A stretch of DNA of 42,211 bases from Alphaproteobacteria bacterium (GTDB taxonomy: Bacteria > Pseudomonadota > Alphaproteobacteria > Sphingomonadales > Sphingomonadaceae), in assembly GCA_018823905.1 (NCBI GenBank), contig JAHJHL010000151.1, positions 1 through 42,211 on the forward strand, read 5' to 3'. The notes under the pieces are model-generated. The model was given only the letters and a program-made list of their open reading frames with translations. It was not told the DNA's origin and did no database searches. The position numbers were made by a program, and so were the translations under genes. Below, in pieces: positions 1 through 7,881 of this stretch. The stretch's first letter is position 1; each line of letters begins with the position of its first letter.

Positions 1-208
1 CGCGGGCGTCAACGTCATCACGCGGCACCGCAAGCCGAGCCAGACCAACCCGCAGGGTGGCCTGGAACGCAAGGAAGCTCCGCTGCACGCGAGCAAGGTC
101 GCAATTGCCGACCCGAAGAGCGGCAAGCCGACACGCGTGCGTTTCGAAACCAAGGACGGCAAGAAGGTGCGTGTCGCCGTGAAGTCCGGGGAGACCATCA
201 GTGGCTGA
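1..208 (+). CDS. rplX: 50S ribosomal protein L24, C-terminal part
   Basis: This is the 3' end of the L24 gene, cut by the left edge of the window. The frame is open from base 2 to a TGA at 206-208. The translated tail has the typical L24 features: a [12 protein letters not shown] turn, a [10 protein letters not shown] stretch and a basic C-terminus (about 68 residues visible). L24 is an early assembly protein of the large ribosomal subunit. The stop lies inside the start of rplE: the two genes overlap by 8 bases (GTGGCTGA), which favours translational coupling. Order rplX-rplE is the standard spc-operon order. Confidence 0.93.
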   Translation, partial: AGVNVITRHRKPSQTNPQGGLERKEAPLHASKVAIADPKSGKPTRVRFETKDGKKVRVAVKSGETISG

Positions 209-779
209 CAATTACACCCCGCGCATGCGGACCCGCTATGACGATGTGATCGTCAAGGCAATGACCGATAAGTTCGGTTACAAGAATGCGATGGAAGTGC
301 CGAAGATCGAAAAGATCGTGCTCAATATGGGCGTCGGTGAAGCCACGCAGGACAAGAAGAAGGTCGAAGCGGCAGCTGCTGAAATGGAGCTGATCGCGGG
401 CCAGAAGCCTGTCGTGACCAAGGCCAAGAAGTCGATCGCCCAGTTCAAGCTGCGCGAAGGCATGCCGATCGGTTGCAAGGTCACCTTGCGCCGCGAACGC
501 ATGTACGAATTCCTCGACCGCTTGATCACCATCGCCATGCCGCGCATCCGCGATTTTCGCGGCGTGTCGGCGACGAGCTTCGACGGTCGTGGCAATTATG
601 CCATGGGCCTGAAAGAGCAGATCATCTTCCCCGAAATCAACTATGACCGCATCGACCAGGTGCGCGGCATGGATGTGATCGTGACCACCACGGCGCGCAC
701 GGATGACGAAGCCCGCGAACTGCTCAAGCTGTTCGGCTTCCCCTTCCCGATCGCAGCCGAAGAAAAGGCAGCCGCTTGA
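201..779 (+). CDS. rplE: 50S ribosomal protein L5
   Basis: L5, 192 residues, a 5S rRNA-binding protein of the central protuberance. The family signature is clear: [11 protein letters not shown] near residue 40, the [15 protein letters not shown] segment, and a C-terminal DIVVTT-type strand followed by a short tail (LFGFPFP). The start is GTG, inside the end of rplX, and gives the usual N-terminus MADNYTPRM. It is about 13 residues longer than the E. coli protein, including a short Ala/Glu tail. In E. coli the S8 protein represses the operon near this gene; nothing in this sequence proves the same here. Confidence 0.97.
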   Translation: MADNYTPRMRTRYDDVIVKAMTDKFGYKNAMEVPKIEKIVLNMGVGEATQDKKKVEAAAAEMELIAGQKPVVTKAKKSIAQFKLREGMPIGCKVTLRRERMYEFLDRLITIAMPRIRDFRGVSATSFDGRGNYAMGLKEQIIFPEINYDRIDQVRGMDVIVTTTARTDDEARELLKLFGFPFPIAAEEKAAA

Positions 780-793
780 TCCTTTAAGGATCA
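777..793. promoter_or_regulatory. Perfect 17-base palindrome overlapping the rplE stop codon
   Basis: The sequence TGATCCTTTAAGGATCA reads the same on both strands around its central base and contains the TGA stop of rplE. It is followed by a CT-rich run and a purine-rich ribosome site (AAAGGAAAGAG) before rpsN. In RNA it could form a short hairpin at the rplE-rpsN junction. It may be an mRNA-processing or attenuation point, or a chance palindrome; no T-run follows. Confidence 0.35.
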
Positions 794-830
794 GGCTGGC
801 TCTCTCTCAAAAGGAAAGAGAACTTAAGTC

Positions 831-1136
831 ATGGCGAAACTGAGTTCGACGAACAAAAATGAGCGTCGCAAGCAGCTGGTGAAGAAATATGCCGGTCGTT
901 ACGCGAAGTTGAAGGCGATGGCAGCGGACACCTCGCTTGACGAAGGCGAGCGTCTGATCGCGCGCCTGAAAATGGCGGAAATCCCGCGCAATGGTAACCC
1001 GACCCGCATCCGTAATCGGTGCGAGATGACGGGGCGCCCGCGCGCTTATTATCGCAAATTCCGGCTGTGCCGTATTCAGCTCCGCGATCTGGCCAACAAA
1101 GGCCTGATCCCCGGTGTTGTTAAGTCGAGCTGGTAA
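831..1136 (+). CDS. rpsN: 30S ribosomal protein S14
   Basis: S14, 101 residues, needed for assembly of the head of the small subunit. It is the long, zinc-free form typical of proteobacteria: no CxxC pairs, and a conserved C-terminal region with [17 protein letters not shown] and a final KSSW. The start ATG is preceded by AAAGGAAAGAG, a good ribosome-binding sequence. Length and position (rplE-rpsN-rpsH) match the spc operon exactly. Confidence 0.97.
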   Translation: MAKLSSTNKNERRKQLVKKYAGRYAKLKAMAADTSLDEGERLIARLKMAEIPRNGNPTRIRNRCEMTGRPRAYYRKFRLCRIQLRDLANKGLIPGVVKSSW

Positions 1137-1148
1137 GGGACTGACAAG

Positions 1149-1553
1149 ATGGCAATGACCGATCCTTTGGGTGATATGCTCACCCGCATCCGCAACGGCC
1201 AGACGGCGAAGAAGGACAGCGTCCTGACGCCGGCCTCGACGCTGCGCGTCCGCGTTCTCGATGTCCTCCAGCGCGAAGGCTATATCCGCGGCTACAGCGA
1301 AGAAGCGCTGGGCGCCAAGGGCGAGCACAAGGGCATCCGCATCGAGCTGAAATATTTCGAAGGGCAGCCGGCGATCCGCCATGTGGCGCGCGTTTCGAAG
1401 CCGGGCCGCCGCATCTATTCGGGGTCGAAAGACCTGCCGATCGTGCGCAACGGCCTGGGCATCACCATCGTGTCGACCCCGCGCGGCGTCCTGTCGGACG
1501 CCGAGGCTCGCGAGCATAATGTCGGCGGCGAAGTGCTGGCGGAGGTGTTCTGA
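1149..1553 (+). CDS. rpsH: 30S ribosomal protein S8
   Basis: S8, 134 residues, binds 16S rRNA helix 21 and in E. coli is the translational repressor of the spc operon. The N-terminus [17 protein letters not shown] and the C-terminal [20 protein letters not shown] are family hallmarks. The TGA stop overlaps the ATG of rplF by one base (TGATG), so the two genes are probably coupled in translation. Confidence 0.97.
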   Translation: MAMTDPLGDMLTRIRNGQTAKKDSVLTPASTLRVRVLDVLQREGYIRGYSEEALGAKGEHKGIRIELKYFEGQPAIRHVARVSKPGRRIYSGSKDLPIVRNGLGITIVSTPRGVLSDAEAREHNVGGEVLAEVF

Positions 1554-2086
1554 TGTCACGCATTGGTAAAAAAGCAGTCCCGATGCCCAGCGGTGTTACC
1601 GCTGCGATCGACGGCGGCCAGCTGTCGGTCAAGGGTCCGAAGGGCACCCTCGCAATGCCGCTGTCCGACAACATCAAATATGAAGTTGGCGACGGCAGCA
1701 TCTCGGTGCAGCCGGCGAACGGCACCCGCGAAGCGCGCGCCTTTTGGGGCATGCAGCGGACTTTGGTGCAGAACCTGGTCACGGGTGTGACCGAGGGCTT
1801 CACCAAGGTGCTCGAAATCACCGGTGTCGGCTATCGCGCCAACTCGCAGGGCAAAAATCTGAAGCTGCAGCTCGGCTACAGCCATGATGTCGACTTCGCG
1901 GTGCCTGAAGGCATCGAGATTAAGACGCCCGACAACACCACGATCGAGATCAGCGGCATCGACAAGCAGCAGGTTGGTCAGGTTGCAGCGGAAATCCGCC
2001 GCTGGCGTAAGCCGGAGCCCTATAAGGGCAAGGGTATCAAATATCGCGGCGAGTACATCTTCCGCAAAGAAGGCAAGAAGAAGTAA
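1553..2086 (+). CDS. rplF: 50S ribosomal protein L6
   Basis: L6, 177 residues, the usual length. It starts [15 protein letters not shown], has two repeated L6 folds, and ends with the conserved [15 protein letters not shown] motif near residues 153-167 and a basic tail. It lies near the sarcin-ricin loop and the factor-binding site. Its start codon overlaps the rpsH stop, and rplR begins three bases after its own stop. Confidence 0.97.
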   Translation: MSRIGKKAVPMPSGVTAAIDGGQLSVKGPKGTLAMPLSDNIKYEVGDGSISVQPANGTREARAFWGMQRTLVQNLVTGVTEGFTKVLEITGVGYRANSQGKNLKLQLGYSHDVDFAVPEGIEIKTPDNTTIEISGIDKQQVGQVAAEIRRWRKPEPYKGKGIKYRGEYIFRKEGKKK

Positions 2087-2089
2087 GCC

Positions 2090-2443
2090 ATGGCACATCT
2101 TACCCAATTCGAAAAACGCCGTCAGCGCGTTCGTACCGCCCTCCGCAAGCGGGCTGGTGGGCGTGCGCGCCTGTCGGTGCACCGTTCGGGCCGGCATATC
2201 TATGCCCAGCTTATCGATGATGCCGCCGGCCAGACGCTGGCCGCCGCCTCGACGCTGGACAAGGATGTGCGCGGCAAGACCGGCGCGACCACCGCGGCGG
2301 CTGCCGACGTTGGCAAGCGCCTCGCTGCTGCCGCCAAAAAGGCGGGTGTGACGCAGGTCGTGTTCGACCGCGGCGGTTTCCTGTTCCACGGGCGCATCAA
2401 GGCGCTGGCCGACGCGGCTCGCGAAGGCGGATTGGAGTTCTAA
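2090..2443 (+). CDS. rplR: 50S ribosomal protein L18
   Basis: L18, 117 residues, binds 5S rRNA together with L5. The N-terminal basic region ([27 protein letters not shown]) and the C-terminal [26 protein letters not shown] are diagnostic. The gene lies between rplF and rpsE with only 3-base and 1-base gaps, as expected in an operon. The central part is Ala-rich, common in high-GC relatives. Confidence 0.97.
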   Translation: MAHLTQFEKRRQRVRTALRKRAGGRARLSVHRSGRHIYAQLIDDAAGQTLAAASTLDKDVRGKTGATTAAAADVGKRLAAAAKKAGVTQVVFDRGGFLFHGRIKALADAAREGGLEF

Positions 2444-2444
2444 T

Positions 2445-3173
2445 ATGGCTGACGAAAACACCACGGGGCAGGGCAACCAGCCCGAAGCGGTTCTGGCCCC
2501 CGAAACGACCAACGCTGATGTGACAGGCCAGGCTCCGCGCCGCGGCCGTGGCGGTGGCGGACCGGGCGGTAACCGTGGCGGTCGTGACGGTGGCCGTGGC
2601 CGCCGCGACGATCGTCGTCCGCGCGACGATGATGGCGGCGAAGAGCTGATCGAAAAGCTCGTCCACATCAACCGCGTGTCGAAAACGGTCAAGGGCGGCA
2701 AGCGCTTCGGTTTCGCTGCGCTCGTCGTGGTTGGCGACGGCAAGGGCCGCGCCGGTTTCGGTCATGGCAAGGCACGCGAAGTGCCCGAAGCGATTTCGAA
2801 AGCGACCGCTGCCGCCAAGAAGTCGATGATCCGCGTTCCGCTGCGCGATGGCCGCACGTTGCACCATGATGGCCGTGGCCATTTCGGCGCTGGCCTGGTC
2901 ACCGTCCGCTCGGCACCTGCCGGTACCGGCATCATCGCGGGTGGCCCGATGCGCGCCGTATTCGAATCGCTGGGTGTTGCCGACGTGGTCACCAAGTCGA
3001 ACGGCACCTCGAACCCCTATAACATGATCCGCGCGACCTTTGAGGCGCTCGGCGAACAGACCAGCCCCAAGTCGGTCGCGCAGCGTCGCGGCAAGAAGGT
3101 GTCGGATCTGATCAAGCGCGGCGGTGCTTCCGACCGGGCAGCCGAAGCCGAAGCCGCGGCGGTGACGGAGTAA
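2445..3173 (+). CDS. rpsE: 30S ribosomal protein S5 with a long RGG-rich N-terminal extension
   Basis: S5, 242 residues, against about 166 in E. coli. The conserved core starts near residue 66 ([25 protein letters not shown]) and contains the double-stranded-RNA-binding-like domain and the [12 protein letters not shown] and [15 protein letters not shown] motifs. S5 helps decoding accuracy and has mRNA-helicase activity in the ribosome entry channel. The first 65 residues are unusual: an acidic/polar start, then many Arg-Gly-Gly units and Asp/Arg repeats (about residues 31-63). The C-terminal tail is Ala/Glu-rich. The reading frame is continuous and the ATG sits one base after the rplR stop, so the extension is real. 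Confidence 0.96.
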   Translation: MADENTTGQGNQPEAVLAPETTNADVTGQAPRRGRGGGGPGGNRGGRDGGRGRRDDRRPRDDDGGEELIEKLVHINRVSKTVKGGKRFGFAALVVVGDGKGRAGFGHGKAREVPEAISKATAAAKKSMIRVPLRDGRTLHHDGRGHFGAGLVTVRSAPAGTGIIAGGPMRAVFESLGVADVVTKSNGTSNPYNMIRATFEALGEQTSPKSVAQRRGKKVSDLIKRGGASDRAAEAEAAAVTE

Positions 3174-3177
3174 GATC

Positions 3178-3363
3178 ATGGCTGAGAAGAAGATCAAAAT
3201 TCGCCAGATCGGCTCGCCGATCCGTCGGCCGAGCAGCCAGCGTGCCATCCTGACCGGCCTCGGCCTGGGCAAGATGCGCCGCGAGGTCGAACTGGTCGAC
3301 ACCCCCGAAGTGCGCGGCATGATTCGCAAGCTGCCGCACATGGTGGAAGTCGTCGAGGGCTGA
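3178..3363 (+). CDS. rpmD: 50S ribosomal protein L30
   Basis: L30, 61 residues, the short bacterial form. The sequence [19 protein letters not shown] followed by GLGLGKM and [16 protein letters not shown] is typical. The ATG is four bases after the rpsE stop. A small DUF1737 gene rather than rplO follows directly. Confidence 0.96.
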   Translation: MAEKKIKIRQIGSPIRRPSSQRAILTGLGLGKMRREVELVDTPEVRGMIRKLPHMVEVVEG

Positions 3364-3368
3364 ATTCG

Positions 3369-3575
3369 GTGAAGCTCTACCGCCTGTTGACCGGTCCCGA
3401 CGACAGCGCATTCTGCGCCCGCGTCGAAGGATTGCTCAACCGGGGGTGGCAGCTCCACGGCAGCCCATCGATCACCAGTGTCGATGGCCGCGGCTATGTC
3501 GCCCAGGCCATCGTGATGGAAAAGGCCGGGGCGTATCCCGGTTTTCAACCATCGAGTGAAATTGAACCGGACTGA
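3369..3575 (+). CDS. DUF1737 domain protein inside the ribosomal operon
   Basis: A 68-residue protein starting with GTG five bases after the rpmD stop. The sequence [12 protein letters not shown], then a [13 protein letters not shown] segment and a QAIVMEK strand, matches the small DUF1737 family, whose members look like a compact alpha/beta fold. No function is known to me. It interrupts the usual rpmD-rplO junction and is codirectional with the ribosomal genes, so it should be co-transcribed with them. It has no signal peptide or membrane segment. Whether it acts on ribosomes or simply rides along is unknown. Confidence 0.8.
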   Translation: MKLYRLLTGPDDSAFCARVEGLLNRGWQLHGSPSITSVDGRGYVAQAIVMEKAGAYPGFQPSSEIEPD

Positions 3576-3633
3576 GTGTTTTCTCCGGAAAGCGTCAGTC
3601 CATAGCGCGACCACAGCGAAAGCGAGTGCAACC

Positions 3634-4161
3634 ATGACGATCAAACTGAACGAACTCAGCGACAACAAGGGCGCCCGCAAGGGCCGGATGCGCGTCGGAC
3701 GCGGCATCGGCTCGGGCAAGGGCAAGACCGCCGGCCGCGGCCAAAAGGGTCAGAAGGCTCGCAGCGGCGTCGCGATCAACGGCTTCGAAGGCGGCCAGAT
3801 GCCGCTTCACATGCGCATCCCGAAGCGCGGCTTCAACAACATCTTTGGCAAGGACTTTGCGATCGTCAATCTGGGCATGATCCAGAAGCTGATCGACGCG
3901 AAGAAGCTCGATGCGAAGGCTGTGATCGATCACGCTGCGCTTAAGGCGGCTGGCGTGGCTCGCGGCGGCAAGGACGGCGTCCGCCTCCTCGCCAAGGGTG
4001 ATTTCACCGCCAAGCTGAACTTTGCCGTTGCCGGCGCGTCGAAGGGCGCGATCGAAGCGGTCGAAAAGGCCGGCGGCAAGGTCGAACTGCCCGAAGCCAA
4101 GCCCGAAGGCGACGGCAAGAAAGCCAAGCGCAAAGCCGCAGCGGCCGCCAAGAAGAACTAA
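3634..4161 (+). CDS. rplO: 50S ribosomal protein L15
   Basis: L15, 175 residues from the ATG giving [17 protein letters not shown], the conserved N-terminus; the frame is open further upstream but those extra residues do not resemble L15. The Gly/Lys-rich region ([21 protein letters not shown]) and [15 protein letters not shown] are hallmarks. Compared with about 144 residues in E. coli, it has a Lys/Ala-rich tail of roughly 25 residues, probably unfolded and RNA-contacting. The start has only a weak ribosome site, so translation may depend on coupling to the upstream genes. Confidence 0.95.
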   Translation: MTIKLNELSDNKGARKGRMRVGRGIGSGKGKTAGRGQKGQKARSGVAINGFEGGQMPLHMRIPKRGFNNIFGKDFAIVNLGMIQKLIDAKKLDAKAVIDHAALKAAGVARGGKDGVRLLAKGDFTAKLNFAVAGASKGAIEAVEKAGGKVELPEAKPEGDGKKAKRKAAAAAKKN

Positions 4162-4168
4162 TGCCTTT

Positions 4169-4200
4169 GGGGGCGGACGGCATCACGCCGCTCCGCCCCC
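4169..4200 (+). terminator. Strong GC hairpin between rplO and secY
   Basis: GGGGGCGGA at 4169-4177 pairs perfectly with TCCGCCCCC at 4192-4200. Four further pairs form inside after a one-base bulge, and the loop is ATCAC. It lies eight bases after the rplO stop. No T-run follows, so it is more likely a partial terminator, an RNA-stability stem or a processing site than a full intrinsic terminator. It could lower secY/adk expression relative to the ribosomal genes. Confidence 0.45.
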
Positions 4201-4302
4201 GACGCATTTGAATCGGGCCTTTCCCCTTGCGCTTCGTGACCTCCGAACGCACATAGGCGCCGGGTCGCGGGGGGCGCGGTCCGGAACCCGAGGAAAATAC
4301 CC

Positions 4303-5676
4303 ATGGCCTCTCGCGCCGATCAGCTTGCTTCCAACCTGAACTTTTCGAAATTCGGCAAGGCGACCGAACTCAAGAACCGCATCTGGTTCACGATCGGCGC
4401 GCTGATCGTCTTCCGCTTCCTGTCGTTCGTGCCGCTGCCCGGCGTCGATCCGGTCGCGCTGTCGACGCTGTACAGCCAGGCTGCCTCGGGCGGCGTCCTC
4501 GACATTTTCAACACCTTCTCGGGCGGCAGCCTGGAGCGCATGAGCATCATCGCGCTCGGCGTCATGCCCTATATCACCGCCTCGATCGTCGTGCAGCTGG
4601 CCGCGGCGCTGTCGCCCAGCCTTGCCGCGCTCAAGAAAGAGGGCGAGAGCGGGCGCAAGAAACTCAACCAATATACGCGCTATGGCACCGTGTTCCTCAC
4701 CGCGATCCAGGGCTATTTCATCGCCGTCGGCCTCGAAACGCTCGGCGCGAGCCAGGGCATCGCTGCGGTCGTCGATCCGGGCATGATGTTCCGCATCGGC
4801 GCGGTCATCAGCATCGTCGGCGGTACGCTGTTCCTGATGTGGCTTGGTGAACAGATCACCGCGCGCGGGATCGGCAATGGCGTGTCGCTGATCATCATGG
4901 CGGGCATCCTTGCCCAGCTGCCGCGCAGCTTTGCCCAGATGTTCACGCAGGTCCGTGAAGGGGCGATGGGCGGCGGCACCGTGGTCGCGGTGTTTGCTGG
5001 CGCGATCCTGATCATCGCCTTCATCGCCTTCATGGAACGCGCCCAGCGCCGCGTGCTCGTTCAATATCCCAAGCGCGCGACGCAGCGCGGCGGGATGCAG
5101 GCCGACCGCAGCCATCTGCCGCTCAAGGTCAACACCGCGGGCGTGATCCCGCCGATCTTTGCCTCGTCGCTGCTGCTGATGCCGCTGACGATCACCCAGA
5201 TGATGGGCAACAATGTTCAGGGTGACACCGCGACCGGCGACTTCCTGATCACGCTGAACCAGTATCTGGCGCACGGGCAGCCGCTTTATATGGCGCTCTA
5301 TGCCGCGGGCATCATCTTCTTCTGCTTCTTCTACGTCGCGGTCGTCTTTAACCCCGAAGAAACCGCCGACAATCTGAAGCGCCAGAACGGCTTTATCCCG
5401 GGCATCCGTCCCGGCAAGAACACCGCTGCCTATCTCGACCATGTGCTGACGCGCATCACGGTGCTCGGTGCGGCCTATCTCGCGGCGATCTGTCTGGTCC
5501 CCGAATATTTCATCGCCCAGTCGGGGCTGCCCTTCGCGCTCGGCGGGACCAGCCTGCTCATCATCGTCAACGTGACGATCGACACGATCAGCCAGATCCA
5601 GAGCCACATGCTGGCGCATCAATATGGGGATCTGATCAAAAAGGCGAAATTGAAGGGTGGCGTTGCGCGGCGCTAA
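4303..5676 (+). CDS. secY: Protein translocase subunit SecY
   Basis: SecY, 457 residues, the channel subunit of the SecYEG translocon in the inner membrane. It shows the expected ten hydrophobic segments and the plug-region signature (GGSLERMSIIALGVMPYI, about residues 75-92). Family motifs GEQITARGIGNG and NPEETADNLKRQNGFIPGIRPG are present, the latter from the cytoplasmic loop that meets SecA and the ribosome. The ATG is preceded by CGAGGAAAA. It ends with the basic tail KLKGGVARR. Placement after rplO is the classic spc-operon arrangement, although a 141-base gap with a hairpin separates them. Confidence 0.97.
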   Translation: MASRADQLASNLNFSKFGKATELKNRIWFTIGALIVFRFLSFVPLPGVDPVALSTLYSQAASGGVLDIFNTFSGGSLERMSIIALGVMPYITASIVVQLAAALSPSLAALKKEGESGRKKLNQYTRYGTVFLTAIQGYFIAVGLETLGASQGIAAVVDPGMMFRIGAVISIVGGTLFLMWLGEQITARGIGNGVSLIIMAGILAQLPRSFAQMFTQVREGAMGGGTVVAVFAGAILIIAFIAFMERAQRRVLVQYPKRATQRGGMQADRSHLPLKVNTAGVIPPIFASSLLLMPLTITQMMGNNVQGDTATGDFLITLNQYLAHGQPLYMALYAAGIIFFCFFYVAVVFNPEETADNLKRQNGFIPGIRPGKNTAAYLDHVLTRITVLGAAYLAAICLVPEYFIAQSGLPFALGGTSLLIIVNVTIDTISQIQSHMLAHQYGDLIKKAKLKGGVARR

Positions 5677-5724
5677 AGCGCCCGCTACGGCAACTGCGAC
5701 ACGGCAGAGGCAACAGGGACTTCC

Positions 5725-6384
5725 ATGACGCTGAATATCATTTTGCTCGGTCCGCCGGGGGCGGGCAAGGGAACGCAGGCGGTACGTCTCGAAGACGAGC
5801 ATGGCATGGTCCAGCTGTCGACCGGCGACATGCTGCGCGCTGCGGTCAAGGCGGGAACGCCGATCGGGGTCCAGGCCAAGGCCGTGATGGACGCGGGCGA
5901 GCTGGTATCGGACGACATCGTTTCGGGCCTGATCGGCGAACGGCTCGACCAGCTTGGCGGCGATGTTTCGGTGATCTTCGACGGCTACCCGCGCACCGCG
6001 GCGCAGGCCGACGCGCTCGATACGATCCTCAGCGACCGTGGCCGCAAGCTCGACCATGTCATCGAACTGCTGGTCGAAGAAGACGCGCTCGTCGATCGCA
6101 TCACCGGGCGTTTCTCGTGCGGTACTTGCGGTGCGGGCTATCACGACCGTTACAAGCTGCCCAAGGTAGCTGATGTTTGCGACGTTTGCGGCAGCGGCGA
6201 ATTCAAGCGCCGTCCCGACGATAATGAGGAAACCGTGCGCACCCGGATGGCCGAATATCGCGCCAAGACCGCCCCGATCCTGCCGATCTACGACGCACGC
6301 GGCATCGTGACCCGCGTCGATGGCATGGCGCCGATCGATGAGGTCAACGACGCGATCGAAGCCGTCCTCGCGCCTGCTGGCTAG
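5725..6384 (+). CDS. adk: Adenylate kinase with a zinc-binding LID
   Basis: Adenylate kinase, 219 residues, interconverts ATP + AMP and 2 ADP in the cytoplasm. The P-loop GPPGAGKGT is at residues 9-17 and the DGYPRT motif at 86-91. The LID domain carries four cysteines (132, 135, 152 and 155) in two CxxC pairs, so it should bind a structural zinc. The gene follows secY by 48 bases, a common arrangement. Unlike many alphaproteobacteria, rpsM-rpsK-rpoA-rplQ do not come next. Confidence 0.97.
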   Translation: MTLNIILLGPPGAGKGTQAVRLEDEHGMVQLSTGDMLRAAVKAGTPIGVQAKAVMDAGELVSDDIVSGLIGERLDQLGGDVSVIFDGYPRTAAQADALDTILSDRGRKLDHVIELLVEEDALVDRITGRFSCGTCGAGYHDRYKLPKVADVCDVCGSGEFKRRPDDNEETVRTRMAEYRAKTAPILPIYDARGIVTRVDGMAPIDEVNDAIEAVLAPAG

Positions 6385-6400
6385 AGCGACCCCGCTTAAT

Positions 6401-6483
6401 CGTCATTGCGAGGGCCGCCGGCCCGTGGCAATCCAGAGCGGTGCAAGGCCGCCTTGGATTGCTTCGTCTCGCTCACAATGACG
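6401..6483. repeat. Dispersed palindromic repeat (family A)
   Basis: An imperfect cruciform between adk and the next gene. The outer arms CGTCATTGCGAG (6401-6412) and CTCACAATGACG (6472-6483) match at 11 of 12 positions. Inner arms GCAATCCA and TGGATTGC pair as well. The type CGTCATTGCGAG...GCAATCCA is a repeat I recognise as widespread between genes in sphingomonads. It could end adk transcription or shape the mRNA; no T-run is present. Confidence 0.7.
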
Positions 6484-6515
6484 AAGCCCGGTTGCGGCAA
6501 GCGGGGGACCGGGTG

Positions 6516-7223
6516 ATGAATTTTAGAACAATGGTAGCGACCGCTATGTCGGCAACGGCCGCGCTGACTCTCGCGCCCGTTGCAACCGCCAAGGTCGTCG
6601 ACCAGAGCGAGGCGGGCTTTACCGTCGCGCATACAGCGCAGGTTGCCGCGACCCCCGCCGATGTGTGGAAAATGCTCCGCATGCCGCAAAACTGGTGGTC
6701 GAAAGATCATAGCTGGTCGGGCGACGCCGCGAACTTCTGGCTTGATTCGCAAGCGGGCGGCTGTTTCTGCGAAAAATTGCCCGACACGGGCGCGGGGGTC
6801 GGCAGCGTCCAGCATGCGCGCGTCCTGTTCTCGAAGCCCGGTCAGATGCTCCGCCTGTCGGGCGCGTTCGGCCCGCTCCAGGGCGAAGCGGCGAACGGCA
6901 CGCTGACCATCCAGATCAAGGCGACCCCGACCGGCAGCGCGCTGCGCTTCGATTATGTCGTCGGCGGCTATATGCGCTTCAAGACCGCCGACATTGCCCC
7001 CGCGGTCGACAAGGTGATCGGCGAGCAATTGCTGGGGCTGGCGAACGCGCTCGGCGGCGCGCTGCCACCGTCGCGCGAAGAGAAAGCGGCGGCTGCGGCG
7101 GCTGAGGCAGCGGCCAAGCCCGCCGCCGAAACTTCGCCCGCCGAGGATGAGCCGGGCCTCGACGCCGCGGTCGCCGATCTGGTCGAAGATGCGCCGAACG
7201 CCGAACCCGAAGGCAGGCGCTAA
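6516..7223 (+). CDS. Exported START-like (SRPBCC) protein
   Basis: A 235-residue protein from the ATG giving MNFRTMVATAMSATAALTLAP; the frame continues upstream, but that part runs into a dispersed repeat. The first ~26 residues look like a cleavable Sec signal ending in ATA. The body (about residues 35-180) resembles SRPBCC/polyketide-cyclase-like domains: VAATPADVWKMLRMPQNWWSKDHSWSG is the usual first helix region, and VVGGYMRF the late strands. These domains bind hydrophobic ligands in a deep pocket. The C-terminal 55 residues are Ala/Glu-rich and probably disordered. Substrate unknown; likely periplasmic. Confidence 0.8.
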   Translation: MNFRTMVATAMSATAALTLAPVATAKVVDQSEAGFTVAHTAQVAATPADVWKMLRMPQNWWSKDHSWSGDAANFWLDSQAGGCFCEKLPDTGAGVGSVQHARVLFSKPGQMLRLSGAFGPLQGEAANGTLTIQIKATPTGSALRFDYVVGGYMRFKTADIAPAVDKVIGEQLLGLANALGGALPPSREEKAAAAAAEAAAKPAAETSPAEDEPGLDAAVADLVEDAPNAEPEGRR

Positions 7224-7244
7224 GCGCCCAGGCCAAAATATGAC

Positions 7245-7329
7245 CCGTTCGCCCTGAGCTTGTCGAAGGGCCGTCCTTTCTTTTGGCGTCGCAAGAAGGA
7301 CGGTGATTCGACAAGCTCAGCACGAACGG
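7245..7329. repeat. Dispersed palindromic repeat (family B) at a convergent gene junction
   Basis: The two ends are an imperfect inverted repeat: CCGTTCGCCCTGAGCTTGTCGA at the left against TCGACAAGCTCAGCACGAACGG at the right, with a second pair CCGTCCTTC/GAAGGACGG inside. The CTGAGCTTGTCGA core is a repeat I recognise from many alphaproteobacterial genomes. It lies between the convergent ends of the SRPBCC gene and yceD and could act as a two-way transcription stop. Confidence 0.7.
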
Positions 7330-7350
7330 TTTGAGATGAACGTGTCGCTG

Positions 7351-7881
7351 CTAAGCGTCGGGCGTCCCGCGCAGCTTCGCCAGCGCCGCGAACGGCCCTG
7401 CCGCTTCTTCGCTCAGCACGCCCTTTTCCGCCAGCACGCGGTCAGCATCGGGGTGGCGCGGGAAGGGGTCGAGCGCGAGCGACAGCGTTTGCACGGCGGC
7501 TTCGCCCAGATCGATCCGGTCGCCCTCGAGCGGTAGCAAGTCGCAATCCTCGCTGCTGATCTCGATCTCTTCATCGGCATCGACCGGCGCGTCGATGTCG
7601 CGCAGGAAACGCAGGTCGAACGGCTCGTTCAGCATCGCCGGAACGGGTAGCCCCGTCGCCGCGCACGGCTGGACGATGCTGACATCGACCGCGCCTTTGG
7701 CGCTGATCCCGCCAGCGACGGCGCGGATCTCGGCGCTGACGGCAAAACGGTCGACCGCGATCAGCTCCAGCCGCTGCGCGATCCGCGCGCGTGCCTCGAC
7801 ATCGGCCTCGACCGCCACGGATCGTCCCTGCGCGGCATCTGCCAGCGTCAGGATAAGCGAAAATTCGGGCGCGTCGCTCAC
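7351..7881 (-). CDS. yceD: YceD family (DUF177) protein
   Basis: A 176-residue protein read from a GTG (MSDAPEFSLIL). The C-terminal half has the DUF177 pattern: a Cys-containing QPCAATGLPVP segment, an acidic stretch, then DRIDLGEAAVQTLSLALDPFPRHPDA. Members of this family influence 23S rRNA levels and are often found beside rpmF, which is not here. The GTG overlaps the stop of the upstream chaperone gene by four bases (GTGA), showing translational coupling. An ATG start would require a frame without family similarity, so the GTG is preferred. Confidence 0.85.
   Translation of the reverse strand: MSDAPEFSLILTLADAAQGRSVAVEADVEARARIAQRLELIAVDRFAVSAEIRAVAGGISAKGAVDVSIVQPCAATGLPVPAMLNEPFDLRFLRDIDAPVDADEEIEISSEDCDLLPLEGDRIDLGEAAVQTLSLALDPFPRHPDADRVLAEKGVLSEEAAGPFAALAKLRGTPDA

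Noticed and set aside
3556-3633. Upstream extension of rplO
   Set aside because: The extra 26 codons do not resemble L15 and overlap the end of the DUF1737 gene; the family N-terminus begins at 3634.
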